Assembly: GCF_019399895.1 (NCBI RefSeq)
Contig: NC_091868.1
Location: 7,379,593 to 7,443,592 of the forward strand
Origin: Cardiocondyla obscurior
Lineage: Eukaryota; Arthropoda; Insecta; Hymenoptera; Formicidae
Direction of reading: 5' to 3'
DNA: 64,000 nt
Of the stretch, positions 10,101 through 23,800 are shown piece after piece. Made by a program: the position numbers and the translations under genes. Below the pieces are notes generated by a model. It had not been told where the DNA came from. It was given only the letters and a program-made list of their open reading frames with translations, and made no database searches. Within the stretch, counting starts at the first letter, position 1; every line of letters starts with the position of its first letter.

Positions 10101-13100
10101 CTGACAGCGGACGCAAGCAACGGGCTACTTAATACTTTAACTTGTCGCCAACCCTCCGCGCGACTTCACTTCCTCCATCCGTCACCGTTTACGTCGTTTA
10201 CGACGTGACCGAACTTCGTGCCCGTCGTGTATGCACGGTCGTTGCAAACGCGTCACGAAATTATTACCGTTCGTGCATTCGTATTAAAATTCATCGATTG
10301 AACGTATATGCTCTCTTCGCAATAGTGATTTTCGATTTTAAACTTATAAATTAAAGAAATCTTTCTCCGATAACAATTTAGTTGGTACCGATTTTATATT
10401 ACATAACGTTTTTTCCTTGGACCGACGTCGTCGCGGCGGGTGGGTTAAATATCTCAAGGATCTCATTATTATCTTATTAATCAAACGAAACTCTCGTTCC
10501 GTTTTGACTTTTATTATGAATAAAACGGGAGCTCCGTACGACGTCGCGTGAATTTAATTATCCGCGCGAGTCGCAAATGTAATTCGGCAAGCGAACCGTA
10601 GCCGATTCGCCACGCGCGTGTTCCAGGCTTGCTGTATTCGTGCGAACGTAGTTTATTATCCACGTTTTTCGCGAATGTCCCGCGCGCAGAAAGAGAGAGG
10701 AGAGAATACGGCCCAGCAGCCCAGATATTCTAAAACGATCTTCGTCGCTGCACATCGTGCACCGTTGTAGGAAATTACAGCCCGGCGAAAGTCGATCTTG
10801 CCTGTTACTCTTTAAACTCGTGGAAAAAACAAATTTGCGAATAGAAACGCTTGAATCGCGCGCTGAAACGATACGCGGTTCTTGGCAATGCAAACGCCCG
10901 GGCGTACGTCTCGCGCGTGACGAAACGGAGCCTCTACGTAATGATATGGTTTTCGGTTTCTGTATTGAAACACGATTCTCAGTGGGGTAGGTCACACCGC
11001 GTGAGTGTCATGTGCGTGTGCACACGCGTGTAATTCTTTGTGGGAGAACAACGTTCCTTGACTTATGAATGAACCGTGGTGTCACGACTGTTGGCTTTGA
11101 TCTGCAACGCCACTTTCGAGATCGGAGAGAGTACTTCCGTCATTCGTCACTCCCTAATCTAAAATCGAAAAATAATAAAATCTTCACTCGCGTATTCGTA
11201 TATCTGCGAAAATATCGTAGGGAGATACAATAGCGGCCGGTCCGCCAGGGAGAAAGAGGTAGGCCCGGGCGGGAGCGAGAGATGCAGATGGGCCGTCAGC
11301 CTCTTTTCCGCAGAGGCCCGCAATAAATTCAACGGGAGAAGGCAGGGTTGGTTCGATAAGCATCAAAGCATCGAGCGTCGTGAAAGTGCTAAGTAACTAC
11401 CGATCGTATCGGAGATATGGGAACCGCTCCGCTGCGGGCCCTTTCGCGCATTATATCACGCCATACTGTAGAGATGGATATATTTATTGTGTCCCGGGGG
11501 TGCGGAACGATCGACAGGTCGAGTCCCGAAATCAGAAGGCGACAATGGAGGTGCGAACAGCGTAAACAGTCGTGCTTGACGTTTATGAATCGAATTCCAA
11601 CACCCCGACGTTGTATATAGATTATAGATAAAAACGAGAGTACCCCACGTCGTCGGCAGTAAGGCCGGCTCGCTTAGCAACCCCTGAAAAAAAGTAAAAA
11701 AAAAAAATAAGAGCATCCGCGAGCATCGAAATACTCCCCTACGTTTCTTCTTACTTCGTCGGCTTTGTTTGATCAAATGTTAATTTTTTTCGGAATAAGA
11801 TTTATTATTTAGAGACCGAGAGCTGTTTTTCGAACGTGAGAATGTGGAGGCTCGTTATTTCGCGAATTAACACATCGTGTTAATTCGGCAAGTCTTTTTA
11901 AAGTAGTTAATATTTTTATACGCATTGTGCATGGATGCGTTACGTTCTTTAGGTATTAAAAATTCGCCTAACTGATTTAGATGTTAATCCTATAGAAGGA
12001 TCACAATTTGTCGTAATGATGTTACGTTTGCGTCACCGCGTGCCTAATCCTATAGATTCTACCCCATGGATTTAACTGTCAATCCCCGTGAGTTGTCTGC
12101 GAGCTCGATTGGACGAATCGCCCGACCAATCCCTGGGCACAAAAATCTAGGGTGTCATTGTACAGAGGGGAAACCGCTGAAATGTTCGACATATGTTTGG
12201 TGGGTTTGGCATTCATCTCGCTGGAAGAAAATAAGAGGGTGGGACGCGGTAAAACTGGTTCCTGAATTGGCCGTCGATTAAAAATTACGAAACCAGTAAC
12301 AACTTCCTTTTAAATAATTTAAAAAAGTAAAAAAGGATGAATAAAATATTTATTTTTAATCTATTTATCGATAGCATCGAAATCCGAAGTTGAAGAAATA
12401 ATATACGATTTTTAATATTTTAGTCGGCATGACGTTCGATACGAAGTTTCATCTACATCGATAGTAGAGTTATTATTTATCGTCGACCTTCGCGATTGAA
12501 AGGAGGTCCAATTATTCGCGAGATTCGGTTACGGAGAGCAGTGCCAGGGCGTCAAGTCAGGACCCGATGCGAGGGCGGGAAAGGGTGTAAGATGACACCC
12601 CTCCAGGACAGGTCTGGCTTCTCGTCATGAGCACGTCCGAGATAATCATATTCATAATTCGCGAGTTCGCAGAACCTACACCCGAATTGCACAAGAGAGA
12701 AAAAGCACCGCCGAAAAATAGCGGATTACGTCTTTTGTAATGTAAAAACCTGAGATTATACCTAAATTAAACTGTTGAATGAAAAAAATTTCACTCACCG
12801 CGTTAAAAATATATGCACGTATATATTAATAGATACATCTTTTCACATAGAACATTAAATAACTTTATCCCGATAACTCTCTTACTTGCATCTTAACAAT
12901 TCGGAAATTTATGACTGAATTTTGTGAATATCTTCGACTATTGCGATCAACGGCAGACGTATTTTTATGTAAGAGAACGTTCAGCGCGAAGAAAAGTGCG
13001 GGAAAACGCGAAAGATAAAGACGAAATAAGCGGGGAAAGTGGGTTCAGTTTTTACAGGAAGAGAAAAAAAAAAAAGGCAGAAGCGCGTACACGAACATGT

Positions 13101-16100
13101 ATGCTTAAAGGGCCCGACGCCGCGTGTGAGTCCTTACGTGGACGTGTGGATGTTCCAGACGGGACCCGGCGTAATCTGACACCAATGGCGCTCTCCCCGT
13201 TCACCTAGTCAGGCCCCCTCGGTCCGTTCGTTCATTTGTTTGCTCGCATCCTCACGTCCCAAACTAAATCATAACCGTATTATGCGGCCCGACAATAGAG
13301 TCCGCTCCCGCCGTACAGCGAAAGAAGGTGCCTCTAATCCGCCACCGCTTAGACATCTTGTTCATTATCTTTCTATCTTCGTCTTTCGTTTTTGTTTTTC
13401 TCTCTCTTTCTTTCCGCCTTCGCATCGCTTTCGTTTTCTCTCAGCGAGCGTTTGTATTTTCAAAGAAAAATAATGTTTTATCGATAAGCTACGGGGCATT
13501 ATTTCTGAGAATTTGTAGAAGCGCTCTTCCCCTTTTTCTCCTGAAACGACGTTATTAACCGCGGATCCTAATCTCGGAAATTATTTTCGCAATATACGCG
13601 CGCATCTACACATCTACGTCGTGCATGAAATGTCGCGGAGCATCTAGCCACCTACGATTTTCCAGAAAGATCTGCGCGGACCGCCGTCTTCGAGGGAGAA
13701 AAGGCGGGGAACCTGACGATTTATCTCGCCCTCTGGTTTATCTCTCCCTCGCCTCTCCCCGCGGCACCAGTTCGCCTCGCCTCGCCTCGCGGCAAAATGT
13801 CGGGGACGGAATTTAAATTTCACAAATTAGTCCGTCCATTACACCCTCGGCGTAATCGGGGCCGGCTGATCTCCTTCTCTTCTTCTCTATCTCTCGGGGG
13901 TTACCTTAACGTTCTTCCTTCCTCGACGTGGACGCCACGCGGCGGACCTGGTTCCTGGAAAGCGTGGGTGCCCATTCCGCTTCGCCGTCCAGCCCAACCA
14001 AGCCGGACAGGATCACGATCTGGACGCCTACAAATCATAACGCGGGTGCACCGCAGATCTCGCCGCGAGATCCTTCGCCTCGGCTCTTCCTCGAGACGAT
14101 CCTTCTTGTTTCAGCCGCGCTGCGCGGATCCTTCCTGGATCTCTCGCCTCGATGATGGAAACGCGGCCGCGCTTTCGTGAGGATGCACAACCACGTCGTA
14201 GCGTGCCACCATACTGGCAGAAACCTGATTTCGAAAAATCCTGAATGCCGACGCATCCGAAAATCGTGAATCTGAACGGTTACATATGCTCGTAGAAACT
14301 AGGACATAAATCTCACCGGCAAGGATATAAATACGGTTTCCCTCATCTCGAAATTACCGGTTACAAGGCGAGCTATAAAAAAAAAAAAAAAAAAATAACC
14401 AAGCCTCTTTGGAGATCGTATTGATAACGGCAATTACGATAAACAGATACGGGCGATAAGATAAAAGTCAAATGCTTTTTGTTATCGGCCACTGCCGCAA
14501 TCTATCGAAACGTTATTAAGACGAGGATCTCTCACTTTCCCGTTCCAGCGGGGCTCTTTGTTTTCCGTGGCATCGGCCGGCCGATCTCGGTGGAATCGTG
14601 CTCGCGAAACAACGAGACCTCGATCGGGCAGCAGCTCGGAGAAGAGCCCGAAGAGGGATCGACGCGGTGGCGGCCCTTCGTGCCCGTTTCTAATGGCCCG
14701 GGGATTTCCTTACACACAAAAGCCCGCGAGGAGAGTGAGCGATCGTCGCGAGTCCCGCGAATAAATTACGTGGCAACCTATGCGGCTGCATAAATTAATT
14801 TCAGCCGGTCTGTCCATAAATATTCTCCCTCCTCCCCCTTTCGAAATCGCCACCCCGCGTTCGGTCCCGCGCACCCATCTAAGCTCGCCTAAGCGTTACC
14901 AACATCGTAATTTACGTCGATCGTCCGTAAGTGGCGCGTTAATGGATTTACACACGTGCGTCGATCTATCCTGAAACTCGCCCCAATCTCGATCAAGACG
15001 CACCGCGCGAAGCGTTTAATTTTTTCAAACCCAACTTAACCTTCCCTATTTTATCCAGATTTATGTTGGGCGATTAATATTATTCTGCAGCATTATTTCG
15101 TGAGGATTTATCCGCGCATCACGACTTTACTTTTTTTAATTTACTACATAGAGAAAATATAAATGTTTCTATATTGCAACGATTAATTAAAAAGAAAAGG
15201 ATAGGTCATTGCAGATGTAACATATTTTTCTTTTTCTTTCTCTCTCTTTTTTTTTCGCAACTCGAGCGGCGATTTTCGTGAACGCAAGCGTTATTGCGTA
15301 CCGCCCCGAGATCTCGTGGGGTGGTGCATCGCGCATCCATTGTTGTACGGGCAGATGCGAGGGAAAGCTGGCGGTGCGTTACAGCCCAGCCTCGTGCCTG
15401 AATGCGCCGTCATTACCGGCGTCTAATGATCGCATTGTAACGGTATCAAACTTATTATATTATTCGCCGTATAACGGGGATGCGCCCCCGGAAGGTGAAG
15501 GAGAGGCTTGGATCGCAAGTTTCGCGCCCAGCATGTACTTTTCAGTTATAAGACAGCCTTACCAAGTAGTTTGGAATACCTTGAAATTATCTCTCGAAAG
15601 GGGATTTTGTTCTTTTTATTTTTCCCCCTTTCCCTTTTCATCGAGGATGAGGACGAGTGCGAACGTTTGGCAATCGCTATCTTTTTATAACGGCATTTCG
15701 CGAAAGGAGGCGGTAAAGAGAGCGTCGTCCTTTGATCCGATTTATCCGAATGAACCCGGAAAGATCGGCACTGGATACGAACCGGTAATTATTTCAAAAC
15801 GACCGTCCTTCGGCACGCTATTAGGCCTATCAACGATCATGATGACGGATAAGATCTTCGACCTCCGCTTTGTGCCGATATTTACCAGCACAGTTCGAAT
15901 AATATCCTTTACGATCCTGAAAGAGAGCATCTGGCTTCTCCACGTGACCGGAGGCTTCTTTGTGCTCAATTCTATTCTTATCACCGTGATGATCGCAAAC
16001 TAAATTCGATCGGACGTAACAGAACTACGTTGACGGTTTGCTTTTTTTTTTTCTTTTTTTTTTACGAATACAGTGACAAAGACAAACATTTCTTATCACC

Positions 16101-17152
16101 GTAGAACTTAATCACCGATAAATAGTCACGAGGATACAAACACCTACTTATAAAAAAATAAAACAAAAGAAAATAAAAAAAAAAAAAAAAAGAAAAGATA
16201 AAACTTATTTTATCGAAATCAGAAAAAAGGGGGCGAGAAAAAAATAAGTATATATAAATCGCGTTAATTTCTTAACGACCCAAGTTGTCGCTTTGAGAAG
16301 TTCTAAATAAGATATCCAGCGGAATGAGATTTTTCACGGTTTCCTTGCGTTGATTCTCGATTCTCTTTTCTTCACGGGCTTTACTGAATCCGTCAGCGAG
16401 GCGGAATAAGAGCAGTCGACGCATGCTCATCGGCCTGTTATAATTTCGGTTCTATTAGCCGCGCGCGACGGGGAACCGAGGGATTTTTGGAGATCGTAAA
16501 GTTAAGCACGGACGGTGCGTGCGTGTGTACGTACGGCATACGCCTGGTTGTGCGGCGTGGCGGAACGGGGGCGAGCGGACCCTGAAGAGGGTCCGTCGAG
16601 AGAGTATACTGTCAAGTAGCATCTTGACACGGGGCTCACAATGGCTACTTGTTAGCGCGCCGCGCCAACAGCGAGGGGAAAAACGATCCAGACACTTGCC
16701 TTTTTCACATCGCGCTCTTCTGCGCTTCGTTATGGCCGTCTAACTGCCTCTCGTCGATTTTCAAAATAATCTGAAAGAAAGATGTTCGCTTATGCTCGGC
16801 GCCGCGGTATCTCAGCGCAGCTTCCGTCAGGAAACCGAAATCACGATGCAATCCCGACGAATCCGATTCGCGACGGGCGAACGATCCGCCTCGCGTTAAA
16901 TTATTTTCTTCAAAAAATATCGACGCGCTACTTACCCAGCTTTGGTACCTCGTCGGCGTCTAAGTACTGAGCAAAGAAAAAAAAAGAAAAAAAAACTTAG
17001 GATGCTGCAAAAGGATCTCGCGCGAATGCGGACAACACTGACATTTTGTTACTTTAAATAACATCAACTTTACTTGATTACAATTCGATCGTACATCATG
17101 ATCACTTATATCTACTTGCGCATCACTCTGTCTATCTTCTCTCACTGTGCAC

Positions 17153-17235
17153 ATACACGCCCACACACACCCGCACGTATACATACATACACACATACGC
17201 TTACATATACAGTTCGCCCATTGACACACGCACAT
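17153..17235 (+). repeat. Degenerate CA-rich microsatellite tract
   Basis: About 80 bp of interrupted CA, CATA and CACG units (cacacacaccc, tacatacatacacacatac, tgacacacgcac). The purity is low, which suggests an old decaying repeat. Confidence 0.75.
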
Positions 17236-20041
17236 TCACGAATAATCGCACTCACGATCACTCTCGGCAATTCGTCTCAGTTAGTTGTGCAACGTTAGAT
17301 TTGTTCGCTAAAATACACGAATGAGAACTGAAGAGGACCAGACCGACGGTCATTAATTATCGTCCTTGCGGCGCGCGTTCGGTTCCCCTCTCATTAATTC
17401 GCTCCTTCAATTTGCCCTTCCGTCTATCCCTGTATGCGCGAGTTGCGTGCGAGTGCGTAATTTGTGCAAGAATTAATTACGATTAACGCCCTATTTGTAA
17501 AAATTAATTCTTTACCTTTGGTCGAATCGCAGCGTTCGTTTCGTAGAAAATTCCGATCACGATTTAAGTCTGAGAAAAACACCTCGGAAGTGTAAGACGA
17601 ATATATTCATATATGAAGTGAAAAAGCAACTTCCGGAAGAGTATAAAAAAAAATAAAAAAAAAGTGCGATTATTCGGAAGCTGTAGGTTTGTGCAACACA
17701 ACATGCGCCATATAGGCGCTCTTAAACTGCGTTTTAAATGCGAAAGAGTAAATTGGTAGCATTTCCCGTTGGTAATTAAATTCAGTTGTCGCAACATTCG
17801 TTGTCCAAAGTATTTTAAAACAGTTTCCACGTAATCTTCTAAATAAATTTATCTGTTTTGGAAAACAATACTCAATCCTTGCACTGAGAAAACTAACGTA
17901 AAACGCAGTTGAAATTATTGTGTTTGTAGAATACGAAATTGTCGCACTTATCTGTCAAATGGTCAAAAAAAAAAAAAAAAAAAAATATTGCATCGTGAAA
18001 ATAATACTAATGTTATGCATATTCATCTGTTGTACCTTCGTTAATTAAGAAACACGTTACATACTATTGTACAGTTGATGCTTTCTTTTTTTTTCTTTTT
18101 TTTTTTTATATTAGCTGTTATTACTCTCTATTGTAACACGTAAATGTGGCACTTATGAATTGTCGAATAAATATTCCAACGTAGCTTCGAATAATTTCTA
18201 TAAAGATTAACGAATACGTCGAGACAAAAAAAAAATCGAAAATGTGAGAGATACAAAACGAAAATAACAATTGGCTCTGACGTAGATCGAAGATATTATT
18301 ATTTTCCACGCAGTCCCTCTCTTTTGCTCTTCACCTCGATCTTATTCTCTACCCTGTTTCGTCCCGAGGACTCTTTCGTAAGGGAAATCCTTTCTCTCCT
18401 CGACATCCTAGATAAGAATCTACAAGGCAATGTTGTAGCTAACGGAATATTTAGGACACCTGCGCGCGAGATGGCTCACGAATGGAAAGTCTACATTGGA
18501 GATAAACGTAAGCGCCTCTGAATCCGCTTTAAAAGTGACTTTATAATCCTTGGTAAAATAATCTCTGCGTCACGCGTTTTTCTCGATAAAATGAAGAAAA
18601 CGAAGCATTAAGCGCGTCTTCAAAACTTTACATTTTACTTCCGTCAGAAAAGGATCAAAACTATCGTTAAAAAATTTAAAAAAGATTATCGCGTTGAGCT
18701 GACGAGATAATTTGAATATATTTTTTAGCAAAAAAAAAAAAAATCAGGGAAGGTATAATATACGTATTTTTCTTAAATTTAAAATTCGTCTCGATATCTC
18801 GACTTTTCTGTCTTTGTCATACTCCCGTAATTTTTTTTTTTTCCTTCGCATTTCCCTCTTTTCGCGCACGTACATTCTCGTTCTCCCTCTCTTTTTCTCA
18901 CTGTCTTTAAATATACTTATGTACAGACTGCGAACTGCAAATAAATGATAATTTACGCACTATCTTATCCTGCCACAGCATTCACTGTCTACTAGGGGTA
19001 TTTCTTAAAGCTTCACGTCCATTCGGTTTCAGTCACGTTAAGTCGCCACACGATATCACATTTTTCAATTCATAATAATTGATGTAATATATTTTTGTGA
19101 TAACGATCTTTCCTTTAATAATTATTTTCTGATTCACGCAAACCACATATGGAATGTGGAATTAATAACGAAGCATCGTATAAAAAAAATTTACTCGTTT
19201 CGGAAAATTAAATTGAAGAAACTCAAACTATCGAATGTGAAAGAATGTGATAAACTGCATGCTAATCATCAGACTCGAAGTTCAAAAGTATTCAACTATT
19301 GCCGAATCAGGTAACTCATACTGGCGATACGAAAACACCCGGTAGGCAGTGAAAAAGAACGAGATTAACTTAATAATATGCCGAATGCCGTGTGTATAAT
19401 ACATATGTACATACAGATTAAACACAAAAGCGTATGGTGTCAGAGGAGCGTATAGTTGATTACAGTAAATTAATTAGCTGCTCGAATCTATATGAAATGA
19501 GGGAAAGGGCAAGGAGATAAATTGCATTCGCTCATATTGCGCCGTGCATTCTCGCACGAGAAAAAGAAAAGAAAGGGGAGGGGGAGGAGAGGAAAAAAAA
19601 AAAAGGAAACGTTTCGTCGTGCAATTTACTCCGCTCGGGCAACAATCAGAAAAGTATGGCGCCAAGTATGGGCGGTGGGACAGAAAAGCTGACGAGATTT
19701 TTCGCTCGTTATTTACTTATGGAAATAGTGGTAAACACAAGCCGGTCTAGCCAGCTTGCCGCGAGAATATACTAGGAAAGTAAAATGCTAATATGTCTTT
19801 TGCTATTTCGTTCGGAAACGTCATCGCCGCTTCGGCATCCTTTGATTTTTCACGAATATTCATGGAGTAAAACATTAAATTTTTTTTTTCTTTTTTTTCC
19901 TTTTTTTTCCAAGAAAACGTTTAAACAGTTTTCACGAATTCGTAAGTAACATTCTTGGATAAAATTTAATTTAGTAGCTTTAATCAGTATATTTTATATT
20001 ACTCTCTCGTACAATCATTCATACATCTTATTGAAATAAAT

Positions 20042-20519
20042 TTTATTAAATGAATGAAAAAGCTGTTTCGAATGCCGGAGCGAACGTAACGATTTGACAG
20101 ACGGCTATTTGATGCTCTTCATACGCTCTAAACATACACCGAGAAAAGGTTAAGGAGGATGCAAGGATATATTCGCAGAAGGCTTTCCTCCCTGCTTATC
20201 TGGACATTATCGGATCGTCAAGAAATTATCGTCGCGATAAAAAATGTATTTCTGATCGAAATAAAATTTGCATCGTTCAAGAATTAATTAATCGATTTAC
20301 CGATAAACCTTCACCGGCCCGAGCTGACGACAAGCTTGATCAACTAACGACGTTCCGTTGAATGAATTTCGGAGGTGAGTTTTCTTTAAGCGGTAATAAT
20401 TGATTAACGATCTGAATTTCGGTAAGCTACTCGGGTACCTTGATCGATCGGGAGCGCCTCGCCAATGTGCATTAAGTCTTCTCTTGACTCCTCTTGCTCT
20501 GAGTGCTTGGGGCCCAAGG
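20042..20519 (-). other. so: sine oculis 3' untranslated region with candidate poly(A) signal
   Basis: Downstream of the so stop codon, the first AATAAA on the minus strand is at 20047-20042, about 470 nt after the stop. No splice sites or further coding were seen between them. The real cleavage site could be farther left, because the spacer beyond is AT-rich and offers other weak signals. Confidence 0.45.
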
Positions 20520-20804
20520 TCACAATGAGTGGTACTCGCCCAGCACGAGGCCGCTGTGGTAACTCGCGTGCGACGTGGACATCCCCATGGAGCCCATGCC
20601 TTGATAAGCGCCCATGCTCATGCCGTTCATAGACATGGTGTTCATGGTGTTGACGCTCTGCATGGTGTTGGACAGCATTGTCGAAGGACCCATCGGGCTC
20701 AGCCCGCCCATGGAAGGTGCAATCGCACCCATCTGCATAGACGTCGCCGTGTGCGGCAAGGACTTCTGCAGATCCGCGGAGGTCGGCGTACCGATTAAAT
20801 AGTC
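20520..20804 (-). CDS. so: so coding exon 5: Met-rich tail and stop
   Basis: The acceptor is ttgttcgcag. The exon encodes residues 420-513 from DYLIGTPTSADLQKSLPHT to GLVLGEYHSL, then TGA. Roughly one residue in five between 440 and 500 is methionine, in Ser/Gly/Asn/Thr context. The GEYHSL terminus parallels GEYQHL in Drosophila So, which identifies this as the true C-terminus. Confidence 0.92.
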   Translation of the reverse strand, partial: DYLIGTPTSADLQKSLPHTATSMQMGAIAPSMGGLSPMGPSTMLSNTMQSVNTMNTMSMNGMSMGAYQGMGSMGMSTSHASYHSGLVLGEYHSL

Positions 20805-23800
20805 CTGCGAACAATAATCGTCAGATGTTTTTTTTTAGAGAAGATAAAAATATATAAGTGACAGATACGTATATGTATATTAAAAAAACGTATTAGGAGA
20901 ATAAAATTTTTTTTATTCTCGTAAGAGAGCACTTCGAAAATAATGGGCGCGATTTAAAAAAAGGTGGAAATAGACGTTCAAGATGAGGTTGTCGACTCAC
21001 CTGCGGATAATATTGCATGTAGTCTAATTGACTTTTCTGTTGTGCGCAGCTGGGCGGTGGTGGCGGCAAAGTGGCGGTGGGATGGACCAAGCCGTGAGCG
21101 CCATGGGCGCCGACCTGAAGATGATGCTGTAATTGATGATGGAGATTTCTCTTGTCGTCGCCGCTCTCGCTGCTCGTGTCGTGGTGCTGCATGTGCGGGT
21201 GACTTAAGGACGAACCGTGGCCTTGGTGATACGAGTGAGGGCTCGAAACTGAGACGGAAGCTGGTGGCGGTAGCTGATACATGCCCGAGGTTTGCTGATG
21301 GTCCACCATTTGTTGCTGCTGCTGCTGTTGAACCGCACAAGAAGGCGGCTGTTGCTGCTGTTGTTGCTGCTGCTGGCCGGATTGCCGCTTCGTCTCGTCG
21401 CCACTTTCGCTGCTGGAGTCTCCGAGACCCCCGCCGTGGTTCTTATCCTCCCTTTGGCCACTGAAACCGCAAAGTGGCGTTTGCCTTTCAGAAACGGACA
21501 GAACGGCTTTTCTTCGGGAAGATATACGTTTCGCGTAACGCATAAATAAAAAATGGCAAGTGAAAGGCGACAAATTAAACGCAAATTTAAACAAATTATA
21601 TACATGTACGAGGTTTTACGTTTGGCCGGTCTTTTAATTTGTCGATTATCTTAATTATTTTGTTTTTAATTTTATCTTAACTATTTCTTATCTAAAATAA
21701 ATATTTTAAAACTTGAGACATTATAAAAAAAAAATTACGTCCGACGTTAGCTCATTTTTACATAATTACGTGTCATATTTAAGAATTTTTATGTTAATTA
21801 CACGGTTATCAAATTCAAAACATTATTAATTATTTATAAGAACGAAAATAGTTGAGAGTTGGTATTATTAATCCGTTCAGAAATTTATAATTATAATTAG
21901 AACGGTAGCTCCTATATTAATTCTGAGCCACACCAAAATGATGCAGGTTATATAATATTAATACACGCTTATCACTGATCTCCATTAGAGGCACGTTCTT
22001 CATCATTTCATTATAAAGACATCCCATGCATAGGGGTGCGATTTAATTGCGTTCGCAGGCGCGAGCATCGCGTTTAATGTAACTCCATGCGGATAAATTT
22101 CTCGACGATGCCGATCGGCGTCGCGCGGGAATCGAAATAATATCGTTTAAGATAACGGCGGTGCCGGGGCATAAAGTACCGAGAAAAGGGTATATTCCGC
22201 CACAAGTACGAAAGCGTACTTGTGAATTAAGGGCGGGCAGCGAGCGCGGGGAAGCAGGGTACAATCTTATAAAGGGAAGAAAGACCGGGACGGGGGGGGG
22301 GGAAAAAAGGGTATGAGAAAAGGAGAAGGCGAGGGAGACGCTCTTGGCGTCTCGTAAACTCATTTTAGCGGCTTGGACCTCCTCGAAGCATGTGGAACCT
22401 ACGGGCCCGGTCCGAACTCCCTTCTCGCCCACCTCTTCCCTTACCTCTCTCTTTCTCCGTCTTTTTCGATCTTTCCCTCTTCCTCTTTGTCTATCTTCAC
22501 CAGGTACCAGCAATCGTTAAGCGCTTGTTTTACAAGTCGTTTAGACGTGAGACCGGTGATACCGCACCGTTCAAGGCAAGTGCTGCGACACTTGTCTACG
22601 GGGTGTTTCCGAGAACCGGTCTTTGGTACGAGTACGAGAAAGAAACTACCGTCACTGATAAGGGACCGCGGAAGATACTTGAACTCTCGTCACAGCCTCG
22701 AAAAGAATTGATAAAGGCTCCCTTTTTACCGCGCGCTGCCGTGAAATTCTTAGCCCCTTTAATTGAGTAAAATTAATATAAAATTGAAAAATCCAGGTAC
22801 ATTTAACACACGTTTATCGAAATTCGAAATATTTAACGCTACTTTAACGCTAGAAACGCGTTTGTTAAGAACGGAAGAGTTTAACCCGATTCGTTCGTTT
22901 CTGTCGCGCGGTGGAACGAGGGAGAGTTGAGGAGTTTCGTAAAGACGAGATCCTCCGGACATATTGAAACAACAATGTAGAACCCAGCTCTATCGCCGAC
23001 GATCTTTTCCGTGCCACCCGTTACATGGTGGAACCTATAACCGGACGGAGGTGTCCCCAGGTATGCCTTATCCGTCCGTAGATCGCGCAGTAAATTTATC
23101 CTCGTTGCGCCGCGCAGCCACGAAAGAACGGAATCTTTCGGGTATTATTATTTTCATTAGGATTTGTGACTCATCGCGTGTAAAAGACATTTATTTCGAA
23201 GCCGTGACACTTACTCCGCGTCTTCGAGATCGACGCCTCGCTCTTCTCTTTTTCTTTCTTCGACGACCACGTGGAGTCAAAGAAAGGAAGAGAGAAGGCG
23301 AGATCTCTTAAATGTTGGAAGCTTCAACGATTTAACCCCCCGCTGGGAATAATTAATAATTATCTCCGTGCAATTTGTCAACTTACTATCTTCGTGATAA
23401 TCTCTCAAGTCGTTTCTCACTTTTTTTTTGTTGCCTTTTTTTTGTACGTTAATATGCTAAATCCAATCAGGCGTCTTAACCGTAAGAACAATAGGCGAGA
23501 TCTTTTTTTTAATTTTATTGTGGACATTCTGTTTATGGTCACGTTAACCGTGCCGAGATCAACCTCACGGATTATAAAAAATGCCAGGAATGCGAAGAGA
23601 TTCTATCTGCGAATGGTCCTACGTGAGTCGCCGTTATCTCTCGGGAAAAATGGAGACGAATCGATCTCGGCGGTCGCCGCGGAATTTCGAAGTAAATCTT
23701 ATTTACGAACTGACCGATTAATAAAACTAGCCGCGCCTTGGCCGTTATCTTTCTCGCGCCGACCGGTGCCATAAAGTTCGGATCAGTGGCTTCAGTTACA

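Larger units (their letters stand above)
2905..20041. other. 17-kb spacer with no supportable gene
   Basis: Open frames here are short, overlap on both strands, lack protein-like composition and have no consistent splice partners. The region alternates AT-rich stretches with CpG-rich blocks. Contents noted: an A-rich/T-rich belt at 3120-3320, a C/T-rich tract at 5040-5240 ending in an acceptor-like ttttccag, a GAG microsatellite near 7115, an ATT run near 9611, many A or T homopolymers, and a CA-rich tract near 17150. The last part, adjacent to so, may hold its downstream enhancers, but nothing in the sequence proves that. Confidence 0.6.

Noticed and set aside
20964..21464. 166-codon plus-strand open frame over so exon 4
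   Set aside because: It is antisense to the Gln/His-rich exon; the CAG/CAA repeats read as Leu/Val/Ala-rich on the other strand. No splice context.
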